Shown here piece by piece: positions 1-8,931 of a DNA stretch of 64,000 nt. Origin of the DNA: Prosthecobacter dejongeii (GTDB taxonomy: Bacteria; Verrucomicrobiota; Verrucomicrobiia; Verrucomicrobiales; Verrucomicrobiaceae). The notes below the pieces were generated by a model. The model did no database searches and was not told the DNA's origin. It was given only the letters and a program-made list of their open reading frames with translations. Every line of letters starts with the position of its first letter. Position 1 is the stretch's first letter. The stretch lies in contig NZ_JACHIF010000006.1 of the NCBI RefSeq assembly GCF_014203045.1, positions 186,001-250,000 on the forward strand, read 5' to 3'. The position numbers were made by a program, and so were the translations under genes.

Positions 1-14
1 AGCCTCGTCGGAGT

Positions 15-36
15 GCAGGCTTCATCGCCTGCTTTT
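15..36 (+). terminator. Hairpin with T-run, probable terminator of an upstream gene
   Basis: GCAGGC (15-20) pairs with GCCTGC (27-32) around the loop TTCATC and is followed by TTTT. This is a short rho-independent-terminator shape for a plus-strand gene that ends before the window. The stem is only 6 bp, so strength is uncertain. Confidence 0.45.
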
Positions 37-40
37 CCCT

Positions 41-58
41 CGGATGCCTTCGCATCCG
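41..58. other. Second perfect hairpin in the leader of the first gene
   Basis: CGGATGC (41-47) pairs exactly with GCATCCG (52-58) around a CTTC tetraloop. It sits 29 bases before the first start codon and directly after the putative terminator. It could be part of a composite terminator or a leader structure; the sequence does not decide between these. Confidence 0.4.
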
Positions 59-86
59 CTGAGATTCTCCACCCTTTTTCCTAGCC

Positions 87-3000
87 ATGAAAACCCACGC
101 CAAGATCCTTTCCCTCAGCCTTTTCACTGCCGCGAGCGCGGTGGCGCAGGATGCCGAAAAGATCACTTATGAGGACCACGTCCGCCCGCTGCTGGAGAAT
201 AAATGTTTCTCCTGCCACAGCCCGGATAAGAAGAAGGGCGACCTCGACCTCACCAGCTTCGGTGCCCTCATGACGGGCGGCGGTGGCGGTGCCATCGTGG
301 ATTCTGGCAACTCGGACGCCAGCCGTCTGTGGACGACTTGTGCCAAGAAGGAAGAGCCCTTCATGCCCCCGGAAGGCGCACCGCTAAACGCGAAAGAATT
401 GGAGATTTTGGCCAAGTGGATCAGTGGTGGTTTGCTCGAGACCAAATCCAGCGTCGCCAAAAAATCGGCCAAGCCCAAGGTGGACATGGCCGTGGCAGTC
501 ACCAGTGGCAAGCCTGAAGGCCCTATCGCCAAACCAGAACATGTTCTGTTGGAGCCCGTCATTGTGACCCCGCGCACCACGGCGGTCACCGCCATGGCGG
601 CCAGTCCCTGGACATCCCTGGTTGCCATCGCAGGCACCAAACAAATTTTGCTTTATGACACGGAGACCCGCCAGCTCGCAGGTATCTTCCCCTACACGGA
701 AGGTTATGCCCGCAGTCTCCGCTTCAGCCGCAACGGTTCTCTCCTGGTCATGGGCGGTGGCAAAGGTGGCAAGCTGGGCCACGCCATTGTCTGGGATGTG
801 AAGACGGGCAAGCGCATCGTCGAAGTCGGCAAGGAATTCGATCAAGTCATGAGTGCGGACATCAGTGCCGATCATAAAATGGTCGTCATTGGCAGCCCTT
901 CGAAAAAGGTGAAAGTTTACGATACCGCCACGGGCGAGGAATTATACACGATCAGCAAGCACACGGAGTGGATCATGGGCACCGCCTTCAGTCCAGATGG
1001 CGTGCTACTGGCCACCTCGGATCGCAACGGCAACGTCATGGTCTGGGAAGCCGCGAATGGGGGCGAGTTTTACGTCCTGGGTCAGCACAAAGCCTCCTGC
1101 ACCGACCTCGCCTGGCGTGCGGATTCTAACATCCTCGCCTCATGTTCCATGGATGGTACCATCAGCCTGTGGGAAATGAGTGAGGGGAAACAGGTGAAGA
1201 ATTGGGCCGCCCATGGCGGTGGCGTTCAGTCCGTGTCATTCACTCCGGATGGCAAATTGATCTCCAGCGGCAATGACGGCCTCGTCCGCATCTGGGACAT
1301 CAATGGCAACAAGATCGGCGAAGCTGCTAGCCAGGGAGACATCGTCACCAAGGTCATCGCTCTGCATGACTCCCAGTCCACCATTTCCGCCAACTGGCGC
1401 GGTGAGATCAAAGTCTGGTCTGTCGAGGCCAAGATGGCTGAAAAAGGTCAGCTTTCCAGCAACCCCCCTCTCATTGCCCAGCGCATCGTGGAGTCTGAAA
1501 AGCAAGCCACGGCATTGGTGTCACAACTTCCTGAAGTGGAAGCGAAGTTGAAGAAGGCTCAGGAGGCCGTTCAGGCCGCAGAAGCACGCCTTGGAGAAAC
1601 CAAAAAGAAAACGGCAGATGCGCAGGCTCGAGTGGCATTGCTGGAAAACGAAATCAAAGAATTGCCCGCTAAGATCGCTGCCTCAGAGCAGGCCGTGTCG
1701 GAAGCTCAGGCTAAAAAAGCGGCTCAGGCTGAATTGCTGAAAAAGCACGATCAATCGCTCGCCGAAATCAAAGCTGTAGAAGCCGCTCTGGCCAAACTCA
1801 ATGCCGATAAGGCTGCGTTAACAAAGCCTGAAGACGCGCCGAAAGTGGCGGAGGCGACCAAAACCATCGGTGAGCAATCGGCCAAACTGGAGGCTTTGAA
1901 AAAAGCCACAGCAACGGCACCCCAGCCAGTGGCTGAATTTGACCAAGCGATCAAAGCTGCCCAAGATCAGGTCGCGGCGCTGAAAGCGGCCAAACCAGCC
2001 AAGGAGAAAGAGCTGCCAGTCTTGAAGAAAGGCCTGGAAGCCTGGCCTAAGTCTATTGCAGACAATGAGAAACAGATTGCCGGTGCCAAGGCTGCCTTGC
2101 CTGCCATCCAGGCTCAGTTGGCAGATCAGAAGGCTCAGATCGCCGTTCTGCAAAAGCTCCCTACCATCCTCAAGGCCGCGCAGTTCAATGTGGGAGTGCT
2201 CACTGAAAAGGAAAAACTGGCCAAGCTGGAAGGAGACTTTAACGACTACACCGCTGCCAAGAAAGAGAATGAAGAGGCCAAGGTAGCGAATGCTGCTCGG
2301 ATCGAATCTTCCAAAAAAGTCATCGCAGAAGCGGTCAATCAGATCCCTCAACATGAGGCCACTTTGGCCAAGTTGAAGGCTGAATTGGAAGGCATCGAAA
2401 AAGCCACTGAGCCCACTCGCGCTATGGATGCCGCCGCTGCTGCGAAGCTGGACGAAAACAAAAAAAACCTAGCTGCACGTGAGGCTGAAGTCGCCGCCCT
2501 GGTCAAGGTCCGCGACGAGGGGACGGCGGCAGCCAAAACAGCTGCGGAAGGCATCCAGAAAGCCATTGATCCACTCGCCAAAAAATTGGCGGAAGTCGCC
2601 GCGAAACTCAAGACGCCTGAAGAGCAGGTAAAGAGCAAGCTGGCAAACGCCGCCAAGTTTGAGGCCAACCATGCTACAGCGAAAAAGACTGCTGCGGCAC
2701 TTACCGCTGATCTTCCAGCCCGAGAGAAAGCTGTCACCGCTGCCGAAGCAGCCCTCCCTCCGCTCGTGGCGGCTATTCAAACGTCTGACAAAGCACTCAG
2801 CGAAGCCCGACGTGCCACGGCCGAGGCTGGACGCAGCATCCAGCCAGTGCGCCAGGAAATCACTAAAGCCGAAAAAGCTGTGGCAGATGCCAAAGCCAAA
2901 AACGAAAATGCGCAGCCACTCGAGCAGGCTCTTGCGGCAGCCCGAGAAAAGCTGGCGACCGTGGAAAAACAGGCCGCAGATTCCGCCATGAAATTGGCCG

Positions 3001-3638
3001 ATGCTCAGGGGAATTTTGATGCCCGTCGTGCCGCTCGTGAAGCCGCTGAAAAGGCTCTGACTGAAGCTCGTCAAACCTTGGGCAAAACCAAGAATGAACT
3101 GAGGGCAGCAAACACTTCCATTGCGCAGACAGAGAAACAGATCTCTCAGAGCAAAGCCGAACTGGCCGCTGCTGAAAAAGCCGCCGCTCCTCATCGTGGA
3201 CAACATGAAAGCCTGACCAAGGAAATCGCGGCCCAGAAGGCTGCGCTTGCCGCTAAGCAGGCCATTCCTGCCGCTTTGCAGGCCGAGTTTGCAGCTAAGT
3301 CACAACCTCTGAATGAGGCCATCGCGCAACTCAAAGCGGCTCAGCCACCGCTGGAAAAAGCCTTTGCTGAAGCCCATGCAAAACTCGAGGCCGAGATGAA
3401 AGTGGTGGAAGCCAAAAAGCTGGAAGTCGGCCAGAGCATCACCGCCCTGGAAGCCGCCAAGAAGAAAAAGACAGAGGCCGAAGCCGCCATCGCCGCTGCT
3501 GAAAAAGACACACCTCAGCGTGATAAAAACCTCGCCGAGATCAATGCCGAGCTCGCGAAAATGCAGCCTCAGCTCGATCCCCTTCGCACGAAGGTTAAGC
3601 AGATGGAAGAGCAGTATTTCACTATGCTGCCGAAGTAA
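87..3638 (+). CDS. Exported planctomycete-type cytochrome c / WD40 / long coiled-coil protein
   Basis: The 1183-residue protein starts with a signal peptide (MKTHAKILSLSLFTAASAVA). A cytochrome-type domain follows, with the heme motif CFSCH at residues 40-44 and the KKGDLDL stretch typical of planctomycete cytochrome (PSCyt) domains. Residues about 165-450 hold WD40-like repeats ending in units such as IVWDV, KVYD, MVWEA and IRIWDI. From about 465 to the end the chain is a very long Ala/Lys/Glu-rich coiled coil of roughly 700 residues. Cytochrome plus WD40 fusions are known in Planctomycetes and Verrucomicrobia; the length of the coiled-coil tail is unusual. Heme attachment and export imply a periplasmic or surface role, perhaps electron transfer on a scaffold. 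The substrate is unknown. A terminator follows the gene. Confidence 0.85.
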   Translation: MKTHAKILSLSLFTAASAVAQDAEKITYEDHVRPLLENKCFSCHSPDKKKGDLDLTSFGALMTGGGGGAIVDSGNSDASRLWTTCAKKEEPFMPPEGAPLNAKELEILAKWISGGLLETKSSVAKKSAKPKVDMAVAVTSGKPEGPIAKPEHVLLEPVIVTPRTTAVTAMAASPWTSLVAIAGTKQILLYDTETRQLAGIFPYTEGYARSLRFSRNGSLLVMGGGKGGKLGHAIVWDVKTGKRIVEVGKEFDQVMSADISADHKMVVIGSPSKKVKVYDTATGEELYTISKHTEWIMGTAFSPDGVLLATSDRNGNVMVWEAANGGEFYVLGQHKASCTDLAWRADSNILASCSMDGTISLWEMSEGKQVKNWAAHGGGVQSVSFTPDGKLISSGNDGLVRIWDINGNKIGEAASQGDIVTKVIALHDSQSTISANWRGEIKVWSVEAKMAEKGQLSSNPPLIAQRIVESEKQATALVSQLPEVEAKLKKAQEAVQAAEARLGETKKKTADAQARVALLENEIKELPAKIAASEQAVSEAQAKKAAQAELLKKHDQSLAEIKAVEAALAKLNADKAALTKPEDAPKVAEATKTIGEQSAKLEALKKATATAPQPVAEFDQAIKAAQDQVAALKAAKPAKEKELPVLKKGLEAWPKSIADNEKQIAGAKAALPAIQAQLADQKAQIAVLQKLPTILKAAQFNVGVLTEKEKLAKLEGDFNDYTAAKKENEEAKVANAARIESSKKVIAEAVNQIPQHEATLAKLKAELEGIEKATEPTRAMDAAAAAKLDENKKNLAAREAEVAALVKVRDEGTAAAKTAAEGIQKAIDPLAKKLAEVAAKLKTPEEQVKSKLANAAKFEANHATAKKTAAALTADLPAREKAVTAAEAALPPLVAAIQTSDKALSEARRATAEAGRSIQPVRQEITKAEKAVADAKAKNENAQPLEQALAAAREKLATVEKQAADSAMKLADAQGNFDARRAAREAAEKALTEARQTLGKTKNELRAANTSIAQTEKQISQSKAELAAAEKAAAPHRGQHESLTKEIAAQKAALAAKQAIPAALQAEFAAKSQPLNEAIAQLKAAQPPLEKAFAEAHAKLEAEMKVVEAKKLEVGQSITALEAAKKKKTEAEAAIAAAEKDTPQRDKNLAEINAELAKMQPQLDPLRTKVKQMEEQYFTMLPK

Positions 3639-3666
3639 CGCCGCAGACAGCCATTTAAAATCAGAG

Positions 3667-3700
3667 CACACGGAAGTTTCTTCCGTGTGTTTTTGTTTTT
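3667..3700 (+). terminator. Rho-independent terminator after the cytochrome/WD40 gene
   Basis: CACACGGAA (3667-3675) pairs exactly with TTCCGTGTG (3681-3689) around GTTTC, followed by TTTTTGTTTTT. It separates the first gene from the next, so the dehydrogenase gene probably has its own promoter within 3701-3823. Confidence 0.85.
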
Positions 3701-3823
3701 AGAGACAGTGTTGGAGGTGGGATTTGATTGTCCGGTTCTTTCTCTTCGTGCGGGAAGCTTCACTGGCGCGAAAGGATCACGCCCTGGGGCCGTATCCACT
3801 CGCCGCTTTGTTCCAACCTTCGC

Positions 3824-6800
3824 ATGAAAACTAGCTTCTCCATATTCTTCGCCATTCTCGGCTTGGTCGCGCCCCTGCGCGCACAGGTCGAGTTTCAAAA
3901 GGGCGATTCCATTGCCATTTTGGGCAACGTCTTGCCAGATCGCTCCCAGCATTATGGCTGGTTGGAGGCCATGCTGACCCAGGCCAATGCGGACAAAGAC
4001 CTGACCTTTCGCAACCTGGCGTTCTCAGGGGATGAGGTGCAGACCTGGCATCGGGTGGATGGCTTTGGGAGCCGCGATGAGTGGCTAGCTAAAGTGAAGG
4101 CCGATGTCATCTTCGCCTTCTACGGTAACAATGAGTCTTTCAAAGGTTACGAAGGTCTGGACGCCTTCAAAAAGAACCTGGACACCTTCTTGAAGGAGAC
4201 CAAGGCGAAGAACTACAACGGCAAAGGCGCGCCGAAGATCGTACTGTTCTCGCCCATCGCGCTGGAAAAGCTGTCGAATCCCAGCCTGCCACCAGTGGAG
4301 GAGAAAAACACGAATCTGCAGAACTACACGGCAGCGATGAATGAGGTGGCCGCCGCGAATGGAGTGACTTTGGTGGATCTCTTTGCGCCCAGCCAAAAGA
4401 TCATGAGCCAAGCGCCGTTGAGCCTGAATGGCCTCTACCTGAATGAGCAAGGTGACAAAGCAGTGGCCGAAGCCGCATTCAAAGGCATCACGGGCAAAGA
4501 AGCCCCTTCGGTCAATGACAAACTGCGGAAAGCCATCGTAGAAAAGAACTGGGAGTGGCATCAGCGCTACCGCACGGTGGATGGCTACAATGTGTATGGT
4601 GGCCGCAGCGGCCTGGCCTATGCCCCAGGGGTGGGTGCCTTCAAGCAGAATGAGAAAGATCCAGCCAAGCCTTACACCTCCAATTTTCAGGTGATGCAGC
4701 AGGAGATGTCTCAGCGGGATGTGAAGACCGCCAACCGCGACCTGCGCGTCTGGGCCCTCGCCAAAGGCGGCGATTTAGTGGTTAAGGATGACAATCTGCC
4801 TGCCGTGGAGTCTGTGCCGACCAACATGCCTAACCCGAAAGATGGCAAAGACTTTAACAAGACGCCGATGACCGGCATGACTTTCACGGAAGATGGACTG
4901 GTGGCCATCCCGGATGCGACGGAAAAAATGAAGGACATTCAGGTCCACAGCGGCATGAAGATCCAACTCTTTGCCGATGAAAAAATGTTCCCTGAATTGG
5001 TGAATCCCGTGGCCATGCAGTGGGATACCAAGGGCCGCCTCTGGGTGAGTGCTTGGCTGAATTATCCAGGCCGCACGCCCACTAGCCCGAAGGGGGATAG
5101 CCTACTGATCTTTGAAGACACAGATGGTGACGGCAAGGCCGACAAGATGACCACCTTTGCCGATGACCTGAATTGCCCCACGGGTTTCCAGATTTACAAA
5201 GATGGCGTCATCGTCATGCAGTCCCCCAGCCTGCTCTACATCGCTGATACCGATGGCGATGGCATAGCCGATAAGCGCGAGCGCATCCTCATGGGCCTCT
5301 GCGCGGCAGACAGCCATCACGAGACTTGTTACCTGAGTTATGACAATGGCGGTGCCATTTACCCCAGCGACGGCGTCTTTCATCGCACTCAGGTCGAGAC
5401 AATTTACGGCGTGGTGCGCAACACCAATGGAGCCATCTATCGCTACGATTTGAATCGCAATGAGCTGCAACGTTTCACCACGGATGCCACGGTGAATCCT
5501 CATGGCAAGATCTGGGATCGCTGGGGCAATGCTTACTTCACCGATGCCACGGGCAACGTGAATACCTTTGCCGAAGCCTCCTCCAGCTACCTGCCTCGTG
5601 AGGGTGGTGGCAGTGCCAAGATGAAACCGTTTTGGGATCGTCCTGCGCGCCCCAGCCCAGGCAATGGCATCATCAGCAGCCGCCATTTTCCGGAGGAGTT
5701 CCAGAACAATTTCCTGAACTGCAACGTCATCGGTTTCCAGGGCATCTGGCGCGTGAAGCTGGACCAGGACGGTTCCGGCATGAAGGGTGAAACGGTGGAA
5801 GATTTGGTGAAGGCAGACCCGGCCGTGTATCCCACCTTCCGCCCTGCCTGCGTGAGCGTGGGGCCGGACGGTGCACTTTATTTCTGCGATTGGTCGAATG
5901 CCATCATCGGCCACATGCAGCATCATCTGCGTGACCCGAACCGCGACCACAAACACGGCCGCATTTACAAAATGACCTATGAGGGCCGCCCTCTGTTGAA
6001 GCCCAAGAAGATTGACGGTGAGCCCATCGCAAATTTGCTGGAACTGCTGAAAGAATGGGAAGATGGCACCCGCCAACTGGCCAAGGTAGAATTGGCCAAA
6101 CACGAGCCGAAAGAAGTCGCCAGCGCTGCCAAAAAATGGGCAGCTGCTTTGGACAAAACGGACGCAGAGTACGAGCACCATCGCCTGGAGGCCCTGTGGA
6201 CCCACCAGTGGGTGGACGTGGTGGATGTGGACCTGCTGAAAGAGGTGCTGGCCTCGCCTGAGCCACGTGCCCGCGCAGCCGCCACTCGTGTGCTCTGCTA
6301 TTGGAAAGATCGTGTGCCAGGAGCCCTGGATCTGCTGCGTATCGCCGTCAATGATGCCGACCCACGTGTGCGCATGCACGGCATTCGCGCCCTCAGTTTC
6401 TACCAGCCGACGGATGAGGCAGAAAAGGCGCTAGAGATCGCTTACGATGTCCTGAAGCACCCGACGGATTACTACATTGATCACGTTTTCAGCGAGTGCC
6501 GCAAAGGCCTCCAGAGTGTGTTGAAGACCAAACTACTTCCCAAAGACCCCGCTGCCTTGGCGGAGTTGATTGCGAAGACCACCGATGCCGACCTCAAAGG
6601 CCTGCCCGATGTGGAGCCCGTGCTGATCGAAAAACTCACCCGCCCGAAACTCCCTGCGGACATGCGCGCCTCGGCCCTGATCGAATTGGTGAAACTCACA
6701 GGTCAAGATCGCACGCTGGAAATTGTGAAATTACTCCAGCGCATTGATGCAGCCGAAGGTCGCCTGAATGCGACGGCGGAGGAAATCGGAAAAATCCTCG

Positions 6801-7780
6801 TGCAGGAAAATCGTGGGCATCTGGCCCGTCATCGCGATGGCTTGGTCGCCCTGGCGAAGCAAGGGAAACAGGCCCCTGTTATCCGCGCTGCGTATGCAGC
6901 TTTGGTCATGACTGATTTAGGACCAGATGAGATTTGGAAAGCTACAGACATAGCATCCCGACATTACCTCATTGAGTCCATAGGTCTCATTCCGGCCAGC
7001 AGCGCAGGCCTGCGAAACAAGTTCCAACCATTGCTTACCGCTCTTCTAAAAGAAGGGAAAACAGATGGTCAAACTCTGCGTGCCGTTCTGGCTGCACTAC
7101 CTTTGATGACGGGTAATCAAGCTGGGGCCAACTTTGCCCTCGCGGCGGATCACTTGATTGAGGGTAAGGAACGAAATGCTGCGGCGAAGGCACTGCTGAA
7201 GTTCCCCAAAGCCAATTGGGATGCGGCAAAGGCCAAGCCCCTCACCGACAGTGTTTTGGCCTATGCCAAGACCGTGCCTGCCGGAGATCGCTCCAAGCAG
7301 GACTATGTGGAAGTCATCACCGCAGCCAAAGAAATGGCCGCGCTGCAAGGGGCCGCTGCAGAGGCTGTGCTAAAGGAACTCAGTGCCGTCAGTGTGGATG
7401 TTTTCATCGTTCACACCGTCCATGAGCAACTTCGCTACGACACGACCAAGCTGACCGTGAAAGCAGGCAAGTCCTTTGAGGTCATCTTTGAAAATGACGA
7501 TGTCATGCCGCATAACTTTGTCATCGTTCCTCCCGGCAAACACATGGAAATCGGCAATGCAGCCATGACCATGACGCCTGACAAGCTGGACAAACAAGGC
7601 CGTGCTTACCTGCCTGCGGCCTTTGAAAAAGACATCATCGCTGCCACGAAGCTGATGGAGCCTGGCCAAAAGGAACAACTTAAAGTGCGTGCGCCTAACC
7701 AACCCGGCGACTATGAATTTGTCTGCACCTTCCCCGGCCATGCCCTCATCATGTGGGGCACCCTCACGGTGACGAAGTAA
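3824..7780 (+). CDS. Exported SGNH-like / PVC-type dehydrogenase / HEAT / azurin-like fusion protein
   Basis: I chose the ATG at 3824 because it gives a clean signal peptide (MKTSFSIFFAILGLVAPLRA); an upstream in-frame start at 3728 adds 32 non-signal residues. The mature protein has four parts. An SGNH-like domain (about residues 22-226) has a GDSI and a GNNES motif, but the usual catalytic blocks are only partly kept. A beta-propeller 'membrane-bound dehydrogenase' domain (about 373-720) is of the type found in Pirellula and Verrucomicrobium. HEAT-like helices span about 733-1183. A cupredoxin domain (about 1186-1318) has MPHNF and CTFPGHALIM, matching the azurin copper ligands His, Cys, His and Met. 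Related PVC proteins usually end in a CxxCH heme domain; I found no CxxCH here. The ThuA-like gene follows after 18 bases, so they are probably one operon. Confidence 0.85.
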   Translation: MKTSFSIFFAILGLVAPLRAQVEFQKGDSIAILGNVLPDRSQHYGWLEAMLTQANADKDLTFRNLAFSGDEVQTWHRVDGFGSRDEWLAKVKADVIFAFYGNNESFKGYEGLDAFKKNLDTFLKETKAKNYNGKGAPKIVLFSPIALEKLSNPSLPPVEEKNTNLQNYTAAMNEVAAANGVTLVDLFAPSQKIMSQAPLSLNGLYLNEQGDKAVAEAAFKGITGKEAPSVNDKLRKAIVEKNWEWHQRYRTVDGYNVYGGRSGLAYAPGVGAFKQNEKDPAKPYTSNFQVMQQEMSQRDVKTANRDLRVWALAKGGDLVVKDDNLPAVESVPTNMPNPKDGKDFNKTPMTGMTFTEDGLVAIPDATEKMKDIQVHSGMKIQLFADEKMFPELVNPVAMQWDTKGRLWVSAWLNYPGRTPTSPKGDSLLIFEDTDGDGKADKMTTFADDLNCPTGFQIYKDGVIVMQSPSLLYIADTDGDGIADKRERILMGLCAADSHHETCYLSYDNGGAIYPSDGVFHRTQVETIYGVVRNTNGAIYRYDLNRNELQRFTTDATVNPHGKIWDRWGNAYFTDATGNVNTFAEASSSYLPREGGGSAKMKPFWDRPARPSPGNGIISSRHFPEEFQNNFLNCNVIGFQGIWRVKLDQDGSGMKGETVEDLVKADPAVYPTFRPACVSVGPDGALYFCDWSNAIIGHMQHHLRDPNRDHKHGRIYKMTYEGRPLLKPKKIDGEPIANLLELLKEWEDGTRQLAKVELAKHEPKEVASAAKKWAAALDKTDAEYEHHRLEALWTHQWVDVVDVDLLKEVLASPEPRARAAATRVLCYWKDRVPGALDLLRIAVNDADPRVRMHGIRALSFYQPTDEAEKALEIAYDVLKHPTDYYIDHVFSECRKGLQSVLKTKLLPKDPAALAELIAKTTDADLKGLPDVEPVLIEKLTRPKLPADMRASALIELVKLTGQDRTLEIVKLLQRIDAAEGRLNATAEEIGKILVQENRGHLARHRDGLVALAKQGKQAPVIRAAYAALVMTDLGPDEIWKATDIASRHYLIESIGLIPASSAGLRNKFQPLLTALLKEGKTDGQTLRAVLAALPLMTGNQAGANFALAADHLIEGKERNAAAKALLKFPKANWDAAKAKPLTDSVLAYAKTVPAGDRSKQDYVEVITAAKEMAALQGAAAEAVLKELSAVSVDVFIVHTVHEQLRYDTTKLTVKAGKSFEVIFENDDVMPHNFVIVPPGKHMEIGNAAMTMTPDKLDKQGRAYLPAAFEKDIIAATKLMEPGQKEQLKVRAPNQPGDYEFVCTFPGHALIMWGTLTVTK

Positions 7781-7798
7781 CCTTTCCCAATAAAACCC

Positions 7799-8803
7799 AT
7801 GATCCGTCGTACCTTTCTCACCCTCGCCGCAGCGTTACCGCTGGGCACCTGTTTCGCGGCCGAAGATTTCCTGAGCTACGAGCCGAAAGGCGAGGCAAAG
7901 GGCAAGCATGTCGTGCTCCTGGCCGGCGATGAAGAATACCGCAGTGAAGAGGCCTTGCCCATGCTGGCCAAAGTGCTGAGCGAGCGCCATGGTTTCAAGA
8001 CCACGGTACTGTTCTCTGTGGGCGCAGATGGCGGGGTAGATCCCACCGCAGGTGGCAGCCTCACCAATCCCCAAGCCCTGGACAGCGCCGACGCCATCGT
8101 GATGCTGCTGCGTTTCCGCAAATGGAATGAAGAGACCTTGGGCAAATTCGATGCGGCCATCAAACGGGGCATTCCGGTCATCGCCCTGCGCACCAGCACC
8201 CACGCTTTTGCAGGGATCCCCAATGACAGCAAGTTCGCTTCCTGGAACTGGAACAAGGATGGCGGCTGGGGCAAAAAAGTATTGGGAGAGACCTGGGTGA
8301 GCCACTGGGGGCACCACAAGTTTGAGGCCACTCAAGGCGTGATCGAGGCGAGCCATGCGGATGATGCGCTGCTGAGCGGAGTCACCGATGTTTTCGGCAC
8401 CAGCGATGTGTATGAGGCCTACCCACCGGCAGATGCGAAGATCCTGATGCGTGGGCGCGTGCTCAAAGGCATGACCCCTGACTCCGGTTCTCTGGAGACT
8501 GTCAAAGCGCGCGCGACGGATAAGAAGGAGCAGCCTGTGAATGAACCCATGATGCCCATCGCCTGGACCCGCAGCGTGAAGAACGAGGCTGGCACGGAAA
8601 ATAAAATCCTCACCACCACCATGGGTGCCGCCACGGATCTGACGAATGAAAGCCTGCGCCGCCTTGTGGTGAATGGCGTTTACTGGGGCCTCGGCTTGCC
8701 AGTGCCTGCAAAGGCGGATGTCTCCGTGGTGGGTGACTACAACCCCACGGCCTACGGCTTTAACGGCTTCAAAAAAGGCCTCAAGATCAGTGATCTAAAG
8801 TAG
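7799..8803 (+). CDS. ThuA-like domain protein, exported
   Basis: The 334-residue protein has an N-terminal signal (MIRRTFLTLAAALPLGTCFA) with twin Arg. It shows the class I glutamine-amidotransferase-like fold of the ThuA family: VVLLAGDEEYRSEEALP near the start, ADAIVMLLRF, then GIPVIALRTSTHAF. ThuA-like proteins are linked to trehalose or other sugar handling in some bacteria and are very common in PVC bacteria next to dehydrogenase-type proteins. The biochemical activity here is unknown. It lies 18 bases after the azurin-fusion gene and is followed by a strong terminator, which makes the two a likely two-gene operon. Confidence 0.82.
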   Translation: MIRRTFLTLAAALPLGTCFAAEDFLSYEPKGEAKGKHVVLLAGDEEYRSEEALPMLAKVLSERHGFKTTVLFSVGADGGVDPTAGGSLTNPQALDSADAIVMLLRFRKWNEETLGKFDAAIKRGIPVIALRTSTHAFAGIPNDSKFASWNWNKDGGWGKKVLGETWVSHWGHHKFEATQGVIEASHADDALLSGVTDVFGTSDVYEAYPPADAKILMRGRVLKGMTPDSGSLETVKARATDKKEQPVNEPMMPIAWTRSVKNEAGTENKILTTTMGAATDLTNESLRRLVVNGVYWGLGLPVPAKADVSVVGDYNPTAYGFNGFKKGLKISDLK

Positions 8804-8827
8804 AGTCTCCAAGCTTCCATCTCTGTG

Positions 8828-8859
8828 CAAAGGGCGACTGCGAAGTCGCCCTTTGTTTT
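8828..8859 (+). terminator. Rho-independent terminator after the ThuA-like gene
   Basis: CAAAGGGCGACT (8828-8839) pairs exactly with AGTCGCCCTTTG (8844-8855) around a GCGA loop, followed by TTTT. The 12-bp perfect stem closes the 3824-8803 operon. Confidence 0.88.
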
Positions 8860-8931
8860 GGGCGGAAGTACGGAAGACTTGCCCAACAAGCCCCTTTCGA
8901 AGTTCCGCAGACGCATTACTCTGGGGGCTAC

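Noticed and set aside
5102..6379. 425-codon frame opposite the dehydrogenase/azurin gene
   Set aside because: It lies wholly inside a well-supported gene and shows no family features.
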